From Podospora comata (Eukaryota; Ascomycota; Sordariomycetes; Sordariales; Podosporaceae), in NCBI GenBank assembly GCA_017354895.1, contig CP071499.1:3472001-3536000 (forward strand): a DNA stretch of 64,000 bases. The letters are read 5' to 3'. Position numbers and translations under genes: made by a program. This document shows, piece after piece, positions 11,015 through 24,955 of this stretch. The notes beneath the pieces were generated by a model. That model made no database searches. It saw only the letters and a list, made by a program, of their open reading frames with translations, and was not told the DNA's origin. Numbering within the stretch: the first letter of the stretch is position 1; each line of letters begins with the position of its first letter.

Positions 11015-14000
11015 AGTTTTATAATAATTAACGAAACGCCTATAAGGCCTAGCGGGAAAGTTAGAAAGGGTTCGTTACTATGGTTCGTTTCCGCCGTTAA
11101 TATTGATACTTAGCGTCCTAAAGTACTAAAATAACTTAGTGTGAGCTTAGTTTTCTAATTGAATTGAAAAGAGTAAATCGTTATAGATTAAAGGTTATTA
11201 TAAGCGCCTAGATTTATAATACTTAAGATATGATGAATTCAAACGTTATATTAAGCGACGTTCCTCTGATCAATCATTTTTTATTTTATAAATCTAAACC
11301 GCGTTAAATTCTTTTGATAGAAATTCTTTGACTTTCTACAGTCATTCAAGTATATAATAAATTATTACGAGTTATTTATAGCCGAAGACTTTTATTAATT
11401 ACTTCAATAATTTAATTAATTGTAATAACCCGAAAATTTAACATTTCTTTTGCGCTATACTTTTTAAATTTTCCGTTATTTTCTATAAACTAACTTTACT
11501 TACCGAAAATATAGGTTCTGAAAGTAAAGTATAACGTGTATTGAGTTTTAAATGTAGTATTTGAAGTAATTTGAGTTTACTCATTATTCCCGGTATTTTT
11601 TTAAAACTTTCAATAATTTAATTTTCCTACATTGTAGCCTTTAATTTGGTTTGTTAGTATGTAAATTATATATAGAAAGTATTTTTATTTCGTTCTTTTA
11701 AACAAGATTCGAATCTTTTAGAATTATGATATTTTTTTTAATTTTTTCCTTTATAACGTTTAGTTTATAATATTTTACTTTTTACCCTTAACTCCTTTAA
11801 TAATACTTTTCAAAGTTTATATGTAATCTTAATATCGCGCTTTATAAAAAATCTTAACTACTATATATATTTTTTATACTATACGAGAGTAGGGTATATA
11901 TCACATATTTACGTATTTAAGTTTCTTTATAAAAAGTAAAATACTTCTTTATTTATTATGATTATTTATTTATTGAAATAGTCTTACAGTCAATAGTATT
12001 TATTATGATTTTAAATTTGATAATTTGATAAAAAGGTCTATCATGACTAAATTCTATACCCCTTCAATTATTAAGAATGATTTTTAAAATCAGTATAATT
12101 TATACTTTACAGCCCTCATTCCTTTATACTTACTAAATAAATATACAGTCTTTTAAACATCTTCTTTAGTTTTGGACTACTCAATGCATTATTTATCTCT
12201 TTAAATAATTTTAATAATATATATGTTTCTTCTGAGCTTAGACTTATAAATTTCTTTTACTAATACCTTCCTATTACTTAGGTTTACGTAAATCTTGTTT
12301 TTATACCATAATTTGCTCCTAACTATTCTTCTAATACTTTACGTCTTCAGCTTTTCCTATTAATATTACCCGGTAATACTATCTCTAAATTTCCCTAAAT
12401 ACTTATTAAAATAATTTATGTACGGTATGCAGCGTAATACTCGATCTATAACCATAATGAGTGTTTAGAAGTACCCTCTAGTGTTTTTTTATAATAGTAA
12501 TCTTTTGAGTATATATATATAATAGACGGCTCCTAGGCAAAATATATCCGCTTTAACGTTCTTTAAGCCCTTGTTATATATATTGAAAAGTTAAACTCCA
12601 ATAAAAAGTTTTATTATTTAAATTACTCCACGTTAAAAACTTTAATACTAATAACATACAATAGGTTTTGATAATGTATATGGACGTATATATTATACTT
12701 AATATTATTAAAATATAGCCTTTTTTCTTCGAACACTTAAATCTTGATGATTAGTTTTTTAAAATATATTCAACAATTTTAGTAAGTGTTTATAATTTTT
12801 CAAGAAAACTATCAAGCAGAGTTTCTTACTTTCTTTTCCCTATTTCATTTATCCCCAAAAGTATAGTTTAACGTACCGACTTTAATCTCGAATAATCGAT
12901 TAAGGTTTAATTTAAAAACTAGATCCTTTAAATCAGTCTTTTTTAGATTCCCAAATATTCATTCTTCCTTTTATCTTTTACCGGAGCTCTACATTCTGGG
13001 TTAATAAAATAAATCAATAGGTGAGCGATCCCTATATACCCCAAGATGAATATTATTAAAGGTTACTAAATTCTAAAGGGGTTTTAATTTTTATCTCTCT
13101 TTATAGTATAAGCTTACCCTTGATCATTAGAATTTTCCTAAGTAATTTTATATATTTGATGTAAGAAAATAAAATATGATCAAAGATATAATGTTCATAT
13201 ATAAAGCTGGTTTTTTTCCTTTTTATTAAAAGTCTGGCTTCATATAACGCCTTAAATATCTTTTCAAAATGCTTTTTATACTCTTTTAAAGTATGTGAAG
13301 AAGTAAAACTATTGTCAAGTTAATAAATTATTGTTTTATCGAGATACATAGTACAGTCGACAAAAGGATAGCCCGTTATAAGTATACTGTTTATATTGAA
13401 TAATATAATAAAATACCTAAAATGATCATAACAATTACAATTTTTGTTTTTCAATATATATAACTATATCTAATTAACATACTTCAATATATAGATTTCT
13501 ATATATTATTCAGTTACTTTGGAAACCGCAAATATAACGGTGACGGACAGTTATTTTTTACTATTTGATTCTTTAATTAATGATAATTTATGTATAATTA
13601 TAGACTGCTACTGATTTAAGTACCAGAAACAAGGAGGTACTTCATTAATAATATAAACCTCTAAATATCATTTCTCTTAAATTCTTTATTAAATATTTCT
13701 GAAGATTCTTATTTTATGTACTATTAATATAATGTACCTTAAATAATTATACTTTGAATATCTTCAAAAGCTTAATTTTATGATTTCATAAGCTCCTCTT
13801 TACAAATCTCTTGAAGTATTTAATTACAAAGGCTAAATACCCTCCATATTCATCTGGTACTACCTTTTTTCACTTTTCGTTATACTATTATAATGAATAT
13901 ATTTTTTGATCTCATACATTTTATTAACGTTAACTTCGTATTTTCAGTTTTACTTTTTATATTAATAAAGTATATTCTAAGTTCCTATATTCTCATAATA

Positions 14001-14644
14001 ATACCACAAAGGATATATATTCTACATATTATCCCATTAGGTTTCGATTATTCTTACAATCATAAATTATAAATGTTTTTGTAATCAATATTTTAAGTCA
14101 TAATCGGTATGTTATAAATATGTGAGGATTAGATCTTTTAGTACTTCTATGTTTATAATATTAAGTCTATGTTAGGTTAATTTTTGAGTTATAGTACTCA
14201 AGGGCAGCATTTCTTATAAACCTTTTCAATCCTGAATAAGTTTTCAATAGTACGTTCTTACTTTTATATAGTATTTTAATTTAATATAAAAGTTTTGGTA
14301 ACAATAAATTAACTTTCCGTACTGGTCTTTTAATAGTATTATCTCTATTTTTTATTAATATACTATATTTTAAAAACATTTATTTTTCTTCCGTTTTATT
14401 TCAAATAATAATAACTTGACTAGTTAATATCGTGTTGTTAATCTATATTTTCTTCTTCCTCTGATATTTTTAATAATACCGTTTATAATACTTGAAAAAT
14501 CAACGGCCCGCGCGAAAGGCTGTAAGTCGTTTTTTGAACGCCATTAATATTGTAAATCTACTTTTTACTTTAAATTCATTAATAACGTAACCCTGATTAA
14601 TATATAACTTTAAAGTTTTTGTTTCATTTTTTATTTTTCATACT
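11015..14644 (-). mobile_element. Minus-strand Ty3/Gypsy fossil, pol region
   Basis: Very AT-rich DNA. Its reverse complement resembles the better preserved Gypsy copies: an RT catalytic-loop-like region near 13,330, an RNase H-like segment around 12,850-13,100 (parallel to 27,500-27,700) and integrase-region similarity around 12,200-12,400 (parallel to 42,480-42,680 and 43,180-43,350). The element is badly broken, with no usable reading frame. Ends are unclear: the left abuts an LTR of opposite orientation, the right abuts the solo LTR at 14,645. Confidence 0.5.
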
Positions 14645-15296
14645 TATTAGCTGGTATGCACTGATGAGCCTATAATATAGAACCTATACAGAGTTGCTGT
14701 AGGATACACCAGTGCGCAAGCGGAAGCGGGAGGATACGACAGCAGTGCCGAAGGAAGGGTAAAGCACTGTAATGCAGTGAAGTATAAAGAATAAAAATTG
14801 TCTTTGTTGCTTTTGGCTTAGCCTTTAACCTTAGCCTTTGCCTTGACTCTTTGCCCTTTGCCTTTACTTTGAGGAAAGAAAGGAAAACTATTTTACAGGA
14901 GAGAGGAGAGGTCAATATATAGGCTTCGGTAGGCCTACTGTGGGTCCTGTAGGCCCTGGAAGCCCCTATACCACTCAAGGTAATTAGTGGGCTTTGGTGG
15001 GTCTGGTAGAACCTTATGGAAATCCATCGGACTTTTAGTGGCAAGGGTGCCCTATAGATCGCACCATTATAGCAGCTTATTGCGTAAGCTTGCAGCCACT
15101 TTAGAAGGTTCTAGCATCCGTTGACTAAGCCTTAGGCCACAGTAGCCCTATAAGCCTAGGCAAGGGTCCCTTGTAAAGAACATTCTAGAGGGATCCAAGC
15201 CGGGAAATTCCGTTACTGCTTATAGCAGTACTGCTTACTGTAATACCAATCTGTAGGGCAGTAAATAGTGCACTCAGTGGTACCTACACGTTAACA
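14645..15296 (+). mobile_element. Solo LTR of a second LTR family (TGTTAG..TTAACA type)
   Basis: It aligns along its whole length with 58,955-59,558. It opens TATTAGCTGGTATGC and ends CGTTAACA. It is longer than the other copy because of a TTTGCC-rich expansion around 14,805-14,875. No matching 5-bp target duplication is visible. The coding strand of the parent element is not known; orientation is given as read. Confidence 0.75.
14805..14875. repeat. TTTGCC/TTAGCC-type short repeat expansion inside the LTR
   Basis: Imperfect hexamer-like units (CTTTGCC, CTTTAACC, CTTAGCC) are repeated here. The equivalent stretch in the second copy near 59,110-59,140 is shorter, so the array changed length after the copies separated. 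Confidence 0.6.
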
Positions 15297-17110
15297 CCTT
15301 TGAAAATAAAAAGTTTTAACAGCTCTATTGTTATAATATAAACTTAACAATTTTCCTAAAAAATAATAATTATAACGTCTTTATTATTATTTCCCTCTAA
15401 TTACCAAAAAAATCCTTGAATTTATTTTCCTTTAAGACTACCTTTATACTTTTCCCTTTCTTAAATCTGTTCTATACCTTAATATTCTTCCATTCTATTT
15501 CAATTTTTCCTCTAATTATTATCTTCTCCGATATTTCTTCTACTATTTTTCTATCTTGATTTTTTTCTACATTTATACGTTATTTTTCGACTTTTAGGTA
15601 TTTGTTTAATTCTCTTTTATTCCAACTATATCCACATATTCCTTTTATCTATATATATATATATATATATATTAACCTAGAAAGTCTTTCTTACTTTATT
15701 TAGTATATAAGAAATTCGTAATGCTATTCTATTTAGCATCTTTTAAAACAATATGACTTAGTTCGACCTTTTTAACTTTAAAAAAGCCGTCTCAAGAGTA
15801 TCATAATTTCCTTACCATACTTTTATGTAACTTTCTATGTATTTTAAATACTAATATTAAATCACCTCTTTTAGTTCTATTACTTTTAGGTCTAATACTA
15901 TTCATCTTCTTCCTGTTGTTTCTTACCATAACTTTTTATTTTACTCTATTAACCTTTTAAGTAGTAAAGTTAGATTTTTCTCTTAGGAGTTTAAGAATCT
16001 CGCCCTTGCCTTTATTAAACTTATAATTACTTTTTCCTTTTAATATTTTCCTAATTTGTTGAAACTAATTTTCTCCTACTAAAAACATTTACAATAGTAT
16101 ATCTTTTTTAATCAACATCATAAAGTTAAACTTATATATTACATAAAAAACAACATTTATAAATATTTTATATTATACTGTTGTTAATATAAAAGTAAAA
16201 CGATGATACTACTTTTACTTTTTCCGTGTCCTATTAATTATTTTTATTAATAGTAATATAATTAAGACATAACGAAACGTCGTTACTTTAATTACTTTTA
16301 TCTTACAAATTAAAAAGCAGTATCCGGAAGACTTCTATTCTTTTTAATATTTGAATAACTGTTTTTAAATTTCAATCCGCCATCTATTGTTATAATTAGA
16401 GGGTAACCCTATTTAAAGATATATCGTGTAAAAATATCATAATCTTAAAAGCCCTACTTAAATTTAAAACCTTCGATTTTTAAATACATAATTCAATTAT
16501 CCCTCACCTTTAAAAAGTAAGTATTTTGCTAAAGCTCTTAATAAGAGCTAAATATTTGAATATGACTTTATGAATAAAATATTTCAAAGCTTAATATATA
16601 ACTATTAACTTTCCTAACGCTTCCGCCTTTTTTTAATATGATATGTTTCTTTTTAGTTTCAACTTTAACATTAATATATATACCCTTCAAATAATTATCT
16701 TCTACTATTCGGCTATAAATTACTCTTCGTCCTGTATATTTTATTTCGTTATAATATATATTAAAGTCTTTTCTTTATTCGATTGGAGGGTTAATAAACT
16801 TTCTAGGGGAAATCCTTCTTTATTTAGCTTTAAAATAAAACCTAATGTTTATAAATTATTTTTAAAGTATTACTTTTCATAGTTTCAATATTAAGCTTCG
16901 TTCCAACTTTTAATTCCATATTAATTATACGGAACTCAGCGATAGTGTAAAAGTCAAGAAACTATAGTTTATTTTTGTAGGTGCCCCATGTAGTAATTCC
17001 TTTTACTTTTCTTAATAATTACTCGTTAAATAGTTACGTTAAACTTTTGATCAATATAGAGTTTTCACTCTTTGACCCTTAAATTAAAGGGGGCTAAATA
17101 GTTTTTTCGA
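15297..17110 (-). repeat. Unclassified dispersed repeat, family B copy 1
   Basis: The reverse complement is clearly similar to 45,120-46,930. Matching landmarks include a gtcattccggat-like block (16,320-16,500 against 45,640-45,990) and an agtatggaagaatatta-like block (15,340-15,560 against 46,700-46,910). Both copies are AT-saturated and I could not place any domain. Its orientation relative to nearby Gypsy fossils differs between copies, so it is an independent element, not a Gypsy segment. Confidence 0.55.
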
Positions 17111-20100
17111 TAGTGCGTTCGCTATGAAATCTTTGTAGAAATATAAATAATTATAAAGTCAAAAGGTCTAATTTATTTAAATTGTCTTATTGTCAGGTGA
17201 CTAGAAACATTATTTTCTATCCCTTGGACTTAGTAAACTACCATTTAAAGAACTATTTGTACCGTAAAGTGTACTTTAAAAATACTTTCTAAATTTTTTA
17301 AAATATATAACAATTCTTTTCATTCCATTTAAATATTATTATAGTTTTATTTTAATAGGCTTTAAATACTATTTTTCAATAGATAAATGTCCCTTTTTAT
17401 TATGGTTTATTTATTTAATTACTGCACTTTACTAATTTCTATCAAAAATAATAAAGGTTTTACGAAAACAACTGTTATTGAACATAAAAGAAACTGAATA
17501 CGGTACTTTTATAATTCAAAAAGTAAGTTACTTTACTATACTTTCTCAAACATCTATTTATTTCTTTCTTATCTTTTTCCTTATTAAAAAATATAGCGAA
17601 GTTACAATCAATTTAAAGAGAGGTACCTCTAGCCGATATTAATTAGTAATTCTTTGGAAAATATTAATACATTTAAAATTATAGCAAATTTGTTCTTTTT
17701 CTATTTTTATTGCTTATATTTAATTAGGGAAACGTCCGTCCGGTATATAGGAAAAATTAACAATCATAGTTTTCCGTTTATATTAAAGGGATTTTATAGT
17801 TACAACTATAGTTTTCTTAAACTTATAGCTAAGTAAAACTATATTAATATTTCTTGAATACTTTAGGGCCTATCTCTTAGCTCATGACCTTCCTTCTTTT
17901 TATTACAATCCTACTTTTAGCCTTTTTGCTATAATACTATTTCAGTATAACCGGATATATCTATAGAGTAAAACTTTGAAACACTTTAATTACAGCTTTT
18001 TAAACCTAAACTATAAAGTTAATAGCCTTTTAAAGTAAGGTAGATATCTTATATAAGCCGACAAATATCGCGAGGATAATAAAGTTACGGCTTGTTAAAG
18101 CTAGTTTAATTTAATTCTATCTAAAGAAAGAACTAAGTAAAAGAGTAACAAAGTATTTTATAAAGTCCTCGTTAAACTCTCTTATACTTATTAGAATAAA
18201 AGTATTTTGCTACAGGACTTTATTATAATTTTAAACACTATTAATTAAACGGAAAATACTATTCTTTCTCTTGATTAAAAACCAATTTCTACGGTAAGAA
18301 CTATTTACTTTTTCGTAATATTTTTCTTCATTCGTTCCTTGAGGAATTTCATGATTCTTGAGAAAATAATTTTAGGATCGGGATAAACTTAACTTATTAT
18401 GGTTTATAAAAATGAGTTTTAATATCTTGAATCAAGAAAAGTTCCTTAAGAATTTATTTATATTCAGTAAAGTCATATATTAAAACCGCCTTTATTATAA
18501 ATAAACTTATCATAAATCGTTTAGTCCCTTCATTTATTCAGATACTAATAGTTTATGTAATTAAATTAATAAATTAATTTCAAACGAAGAATAATTTTTA
18601 AGGTATTTGAAAGATTTAGGAATTATAGTGTTGTTAAATTTTAAGTTATATTGTGGAAATCTCATAATTAGTATCTATCTCTTTACGTTTTACTATGGGT
18701 TTCTCTTAAAAATACTATTATTGAGTTTAATATCATTCACCGGCTTTACCTTTTTGTTTATTTGTTTATATAATATTGTAATAATAATAATATCTGTAAA
18801 CTTTCAATAAATTCATTTGAAAATGGTAATTAGGTTAGTATTTATCTTATCATTTTTGTTGAAACGTCGCGGAGGTAAATGATATTAACATAGTTATATA
18901 GTACCGGAGTTGCGTTACTTTAGTTAATGGACTAATAAAATGATTTAAGTACATAAATATAATATTGAATTCAAATAAAATTACTATCTTGATCCTTTGG
19001 TTCCATACTAATCACATTGTTAATGGTAACAATAGTACTTTTATCAATAATTTTAAATATGGATTCAATGTAAAGGCCGATAATAGTACTTATTCTTTCA
19101 TGGAGACTTCGTCTAAAACTACAGTTTTTATTATAATTTTTATTTTTTAAGCTAACATAAAAAAATGTTTCGTTTTAGTAATCCCTTATTTCCCTACTTT
19201 CCTTCCCCTTAGTTAGTAATATCTTTTCTTCCCACACTTTTAATATTTTATAGTTTTTGTTTTCCAGGAAATCATAGTAAACGTTAAAAATAATTTAATA
19301 ATGATAAATGTACTTCCTTTAAAATATTAAAAAGTCAAAAATGCTCAAGTGCTTTTTGTCATCCGTTACTTACTTTATCCCTTTCATTTACTTTTTTTAT
19401 TACTTACTTAAGGCTTAAAATCTTATAATTAAGAAATTCTTTATATACTTTGGAAAACTTATTGATAAACACAATATTATCGCGGTCCGTATTATTATTT
19501 TTTATTTTGATTTAGTTCATTACTTCCCTTTTACGATGAAAACCTTAATTAACTTTTCTCAGTAAAATATACTTATATTATATCTATAGCTTTTTATTAA
19601 ACGTAAAGCTTATATTCATAAAGAACTGGATACTTGATAATAAATTATAAAAACGAAAAGTTTAAAGTTATTAATAAACAAGATACTATACAATTGAAAT
19701 CTTTCTTAATTCCATTAAAGCCTGAGTTTACTTGTAATAATCATTAAATTTCTATGAAGATTTTTTGAATTGTAAACTTATTAATACTATTAGTAAATAA
19801 ATCTTTTTTACGATAATCTTGGAGAGATTATACTTTCAACTTATATTCAACATTGCGAATTTCTTGAGAGATTGTGTAAACTAAGTTATAATATAATAAT
19901 AAAATATTATAGTACTGGGTAACGGCTCTAAAAAGTTTCTTTGTTACCGGAAAGTCGGTTAACGGGCGTAAAGAATAAAATCCATAATTACTTTTTTTAA
20001 GCTATTACCCATTTCAACCTTAGCTTGAAGAATCTTCTTTTAATTACCTCCTGCGAATATACTATACTTCTTCTTCACTATAGTCCTTCATAAAGCAAGA

Positions 20101-22930
20101 ATAATCTTTCTTTAATTAAACATAGGAGTTTTATTATACCTAGCCGTTTAAAGGTTTATCCGAACTATTAATAGTAATACCTTCTCCCTCTATAGAACTC
20201 TCTTTTTTTTTTTTATCCGAGGCACCCTTAAAAAGATCTATACTATTCGATTATGTTAGTATTTTTCATTGTACTTTTTAAATCATTTATTAATCGGTAA
20301 GTAAACACGAGTAAAACCTTATAATATCTTTTCAATTGAAATTTCATTCTAAATCTACTTTTTATATTTTGAGTAATATAATTTGTAGTGTTCATTACTT
20401 TATTATTAAGTAACTTCAAGTTACTTCGGATTTTATTTTGTAGTCGAATAAGATATTGTTTTACTTACTTTTACTTTCTTTTTGGGTAGATTTGCTTTGG
20501 AGATTTCTAGTTTCAGTTAGGTTACTTATATTTTTCTCCGATAAAATTCTCGATTTTTCCTCTTTTTACTGCTTATATGACTACCCATACTTTTACCTTT
20601 TCATTATAAATAATTATAAAAATAATATTAAAGTATTTTTAAAATGATTTTAAGTAAGTATTTTTTTTAGGGAGTAGCGTTATACAGTAGTTTTATAGTA
20701 TGATTACTATTTAAAGTGTCTTTAAAAAGTGTATAGGGTTTAAAATACTTATAAACTTGTAGTAATTTAATATTTATAGCTTTAGTTATTTATATAGTTA
20801 TTTACTTTTTTTTCTATTAGAGAAATTCTGAGTCTATATATTTTTCTTCTATAAGCTTTCCATTACTTGGCTTGCTTTGTATAAGCTTTATAAATCTTAT
20901 TTGATTTTAGTTTTAATAAAATTATGATATAAATTAAGTTATTAAGCTTTCTTTTACGTTGCGCTCTCTATAAATCCTTTCATTTAAATTACATTTGTTT
21001 ATTGTTTTACTATTCTTCTTGACTAACATATAATTTACCTGCTTACATATAATATAATCTTTACGCCTTGGAATATTCCCTTAATATTTCGGCGATTTAA
21101 CGTAATAATTAAGTTCATTATATTAAAAGTAGTTGTTTAATGGAAAAAACCAATCACGTTTCAACCTTTTTAATTTCTTAAATCAATTATTATTATTATT
21201 ACTATTGAGGGAAGTATTAAAAATGAATTTATTTTTCTATTAGGGCGAATTTTAAAAGACAAAAGATAAAGTATTTAGCTTGTTAAATATTAAATATGAA
21301 TGTGTATGATTCTAAACTTGTCATTTTCTGGCATAAAAAACTCCTATAAATACTCACATTTAACTATTATATTATTAATTTTTATTAATTTATAAGATTA
21401 ATTGTTACATATTAATTGAGTACCTCCGCTATTTACACAAAGATAATAAGGAAAATATAATAGTCGCTCTATTTTTTCATGGATTTTTCCTTTGACATTA
21501 TATTTATTTCTAATTATATCATTTATTTATTCATTTTATATAATCACACTTATAAATTTTGAATAATGTTCGGATTGCCTCTACTATATAATGGTTATCT
21601 TTATAAATTCAAAAAAGCTTTTTAAAAGTAACTAATAATCTTAGTTTTTACTATTTCTTTCTCTTTATTTGACATTCAAGAGCATAGTTTTTTTTTAAAA
21701 AAATTAACAATAGAGTTTTTAATGTAAAACTTATTTACTCCACATAAATAGTTTTATTTTATTAAGCATTCTAAATCTTGACAAGGTATTTAAATTAAGT
21801 AATTAAAACAGGTTAAAAGGTAATAGTTTTAAATAAGTTTATAAATTCATTGATTTACCTTTTCAAATCGAAACTATACTAGGATTCAAGTATTAGTATA
21901 TAAAAAGTAAATTATATAACTTGATATTTTTATAGGCATTCTCGAAATGCTTTAGATATTCGGTGAAGTATTCCCTTTAAAATTCCTTTCAATATTACTT
22001 TTCTTTAAATTGAGAAATTTACGTCAAGTAAAATCCATAGGTGCTATATGATAAATGTTTAGCCGATTAAAAGAAAGTCACCACCAAAAGTCGCGAAAGT
22101 TAAAGCAAATCACTATAAGACAGAGATATCCGGGTTATTTGAATTAATATATAGTTTTTAAAAAAAGGAATTGCATATTTAATATATCAAAAAAGAAATA
22201 TAATATAATTTTGAGTGATAAGATTTATATTACTATGAAGCTTATTTAATATTGTTAAAGTATTAATAACTTCAGTAACATCATTTTAAATAAACAAAAG
22301 GTATAGAGGGTGTTTTCGGGCTTTTAAAGTAAATATAGTTTATAGATCAAAAAAAGAAATTTAATTTCGGAGATTTAGTTTTAAAAATAGCCATTTTATT
22401 ATAAAATAAGCCGTAGGTATTTAGCATATTCAGTAATTGCTAGGAACATTAATCGAAACTTCAAGTAAAATATTATTCAAAATATTAATATTTAACAATT
22501 ACTATTATTTTTATATTAATAATGTAGCTTTTTATTTATATATACTGTTAAAAGAAGAAAATACTGATTAATTATAACTTTAATATCTAGGTATCAATTA
22601 TGTTTATTTAAATTAAAAAGAAAAGATATTGATTTTTATACTTTTTAATCCCCGAGGCTCTAAATTAAATTAACCTAAAAACCGCCTCGATTACCTAACA
22701 TCGCTAAATAAAATACTAAAAAGTTTGTCCTAATTGAAAATAAAAAATTATTTTACTAGTTATTACTAAAATATGATTTATTGATAAATGAATGTTAATC
22801 AATATTCTTAGAACATTTCCCCGTCTTATCCACACTATATATTTAACTTTCTATATACGGGTAAAAAAGTCTGAGTTTAACCGATAGAAAAAAATATTTA
22901 TTATTGGTCACAACTTCGTACTTCCTCTAC
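17111..22930. other. AT-saturated RIP-like block, content unresolved
   Basis: About 5.8 kb of sequence with very few GC-rich words, dominated by TA, AA and TT. Open frames here (for example 17,654-17,836, 18,607-18,810 and 20,456-20,647) encode Ile/Phe/Leu/Tyr/Asn-rich strings with membrane-like composition, as AT-rich DNA does by chance. It probably contains the rest of family B and other decayed repeats, but I can support no boundary. Confidence 0.5.
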
Positions 22931-22989
22931 TACTTAGGACATGTGAGTTTGGCTTAGACCCTAAGCTTTATTTACTCTGAGCACAACCT

Positions 22990-23345
22990 CCATTTAAGAT
23001 GGTAAGATAATATATAAAAAACAACTACAATACTATAAATATGCCCTCAATAAGTCTCTAAATAAACATACCTGTGGGACAGTAACTCGCTCGCAGGCCG
23101 CACTTCACGTATGTGAAAGAAAAGACAATATGGGCTCGCAGGCCACATAATAAGCACCGGATTGGCCTGATCAGAGGGTTAGAATTGCCTGCACGGCGTA
23201 GAAGGCACAAAACTTTAAAGAAAATAAGTCGATGATCCGTCGAAAATAGAATGTGAGAAGCAGACTGCTTTTTATACATGACCCCTGAACCCCTCCGAAT
23301 CCTCCGTGAGCCCCACTTCCTCACTTATACCCTCAAGCCTGTAGC
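22990..23345 (-). repeat. Unclassified repeat R, copy 1, with TATA box
   Basis: The reverse complement carries CATGTATAAAAAGCAGTC (TATA near 23,273), then about 250 bp closely similar to 51,325-51,615. Both copies contain two direct TGYGGCCTGCRAGC-like words about 42 bp apart, and an open frame with paired cysteines (CLLCG and VKCG). It is far less AT-rich than its neighbours. It could be an LTR, a 5' UTR/promoter of family B, or the tail of a LINE. Confidence 0.55.
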
Positions 23346-23358
23346 CGCACCCCAAACT

Positions 23359-23516
23359 AGTATGTAATAGGTTTAAGTCACAGCTGTTCGCATCCAGACT
23401 ATTGTGATTGAGACAAGCCATTTGTTGTACACTGTTTAGCTGTACCGAACCAGGACTGTTCAGAAGTGCCTTCGACTAGTATCCTTTTCAGAGGTTCTGG
23501 ATAGGGGTTCGTCACA
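23359..23516 (+). mobile_element. Truncated Gypsy LTR, R-U5 portion
   Basis: It matches the R-U5 half of the common LTR, from an AGTATGTAAT word to GGGTTCGTCACA. The U3 is missing. The right side abuts pol-region sequence, not a primer site, so this LTR is an insertion relic or rearranged end. Confidence 0.7.
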
Positions 23517-24955
23517 TATATAGTATATACCATATAAAAGAAACGCGGTATAACTTTATCCTCATTATCCGGTATATCGAAAAATAGTGTAGTTCTAATA
23601 TATCGTATACGGATATAAAAAGTAGTATTAAAGTAAATAGCTACACGGCTATTAGCCGGTACGTAATGCAAGTAAGGAAGGTAAGTTATAGTTATAATTA
23701 GCGAAAAGGACGATAGTTGAATGAAAATAAATTTTGGAGGAACTAAACGATTACTTTTCATAAAAGGTTTAGGACACGGTTAAATTCAAAGGTGGCCTTT
23801 AAGCAACATAGTTTATATTTAAACACGCGGGATATTACCTCGAGTATATAAACTAAAAAAATAAAGACTACTTTATAACTTGGTGGGGAAAAGTAATATT
23901 AGCGTAGTGCCTAAGCCCCGATTACGCGCTATATTTACGAGAGAAAGCTAAGTGGTATTATTAGTTAATAGCGGAGTTTAAAACAACGATTAAGTAACGA
24001 AGGCGTAATCGGAGGTAAGCTAGATAAAAGATTAAGGACGGAAAGTAAGAAGAGCCCTAAGAATAGTAGTTAAAAGAATTCGCGTTATTAAATGACCTAG
24101 AAAAAAAGCCGCTCTTAAACGATATAACTGTTGAGAAAACGACTCGCGGCCTTTCGCGGGGCCGGCAAGCTTTCACGGACTACGAAAAGTATCGTCGGAA
24201 ATACAGGTGTAAAGCGAAAATATAATAACCCGGCACTTATTAGTAAAGTCGTTAGGGTATAAGGAGGAGGTAAAAAAAGTAAACGCCTCTAGGCTATAGC
24301 GTACTAACTAAATACTTAAGCGGTAGTTTTAGTAAATAAAAAGTATAAAAACAAACTTAGTTTTGCCGCAATTTACATACGAAGCTAGAATACTATAAAG
24401 AAAAACAGGAGTAGATCGTAGTACAAAACCTATTTCCGACGTAAAAAGTCTATAGAGAAAACTCCTTTTAAATATTGGAGTCGAAGAAAAAATAACTTTA
24501 GTTATATTTAATATTAAACATAGAGGATCCTCGAAGAATATAATCTTAAAGTAAGTATAAGATAAAAACTGTAACCTAAATATCGATGAAAAGAATCGTA
24601 ACTATTTACGACTAAGAGAATTTAAACATATTTCATAAACCATAGAAAATTAGAAGTATATATAGACTAAAATATAGGAAAAATGCCCTTTAGGCTACTA
24701 CCGTAAAAAGCCTAAAAAGTAATATATACCTTATAGATATAAACGGTGAAATCGAAGAAATAAAATTAATGACGTTAATAGAGATATAGGAGGTTAATAA
24801 GTACTCTTATTAGAATAATGTAAAGAAAGTTAAAATAAAAGGCGGTATCGGTAGAATATCGAGGATACTTAGCTTTAACGTTTACATATTTGAAGGGACT
24901 TCTGAAATACTGACTGTAGAAATGCAAAATGAAATTATAATTATTCAAAATCTAT

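Noticed and set aside
16643-20647. Several ORFs of 60-80 codons with strongly hydrophobic, membrane-like sequences
   Set aside because: They consist almost only of Phe, Ile, Leu, Tyr, Asn and Lys, as expected from AT-saturated DNA, and show no conserved motif or partner copy.
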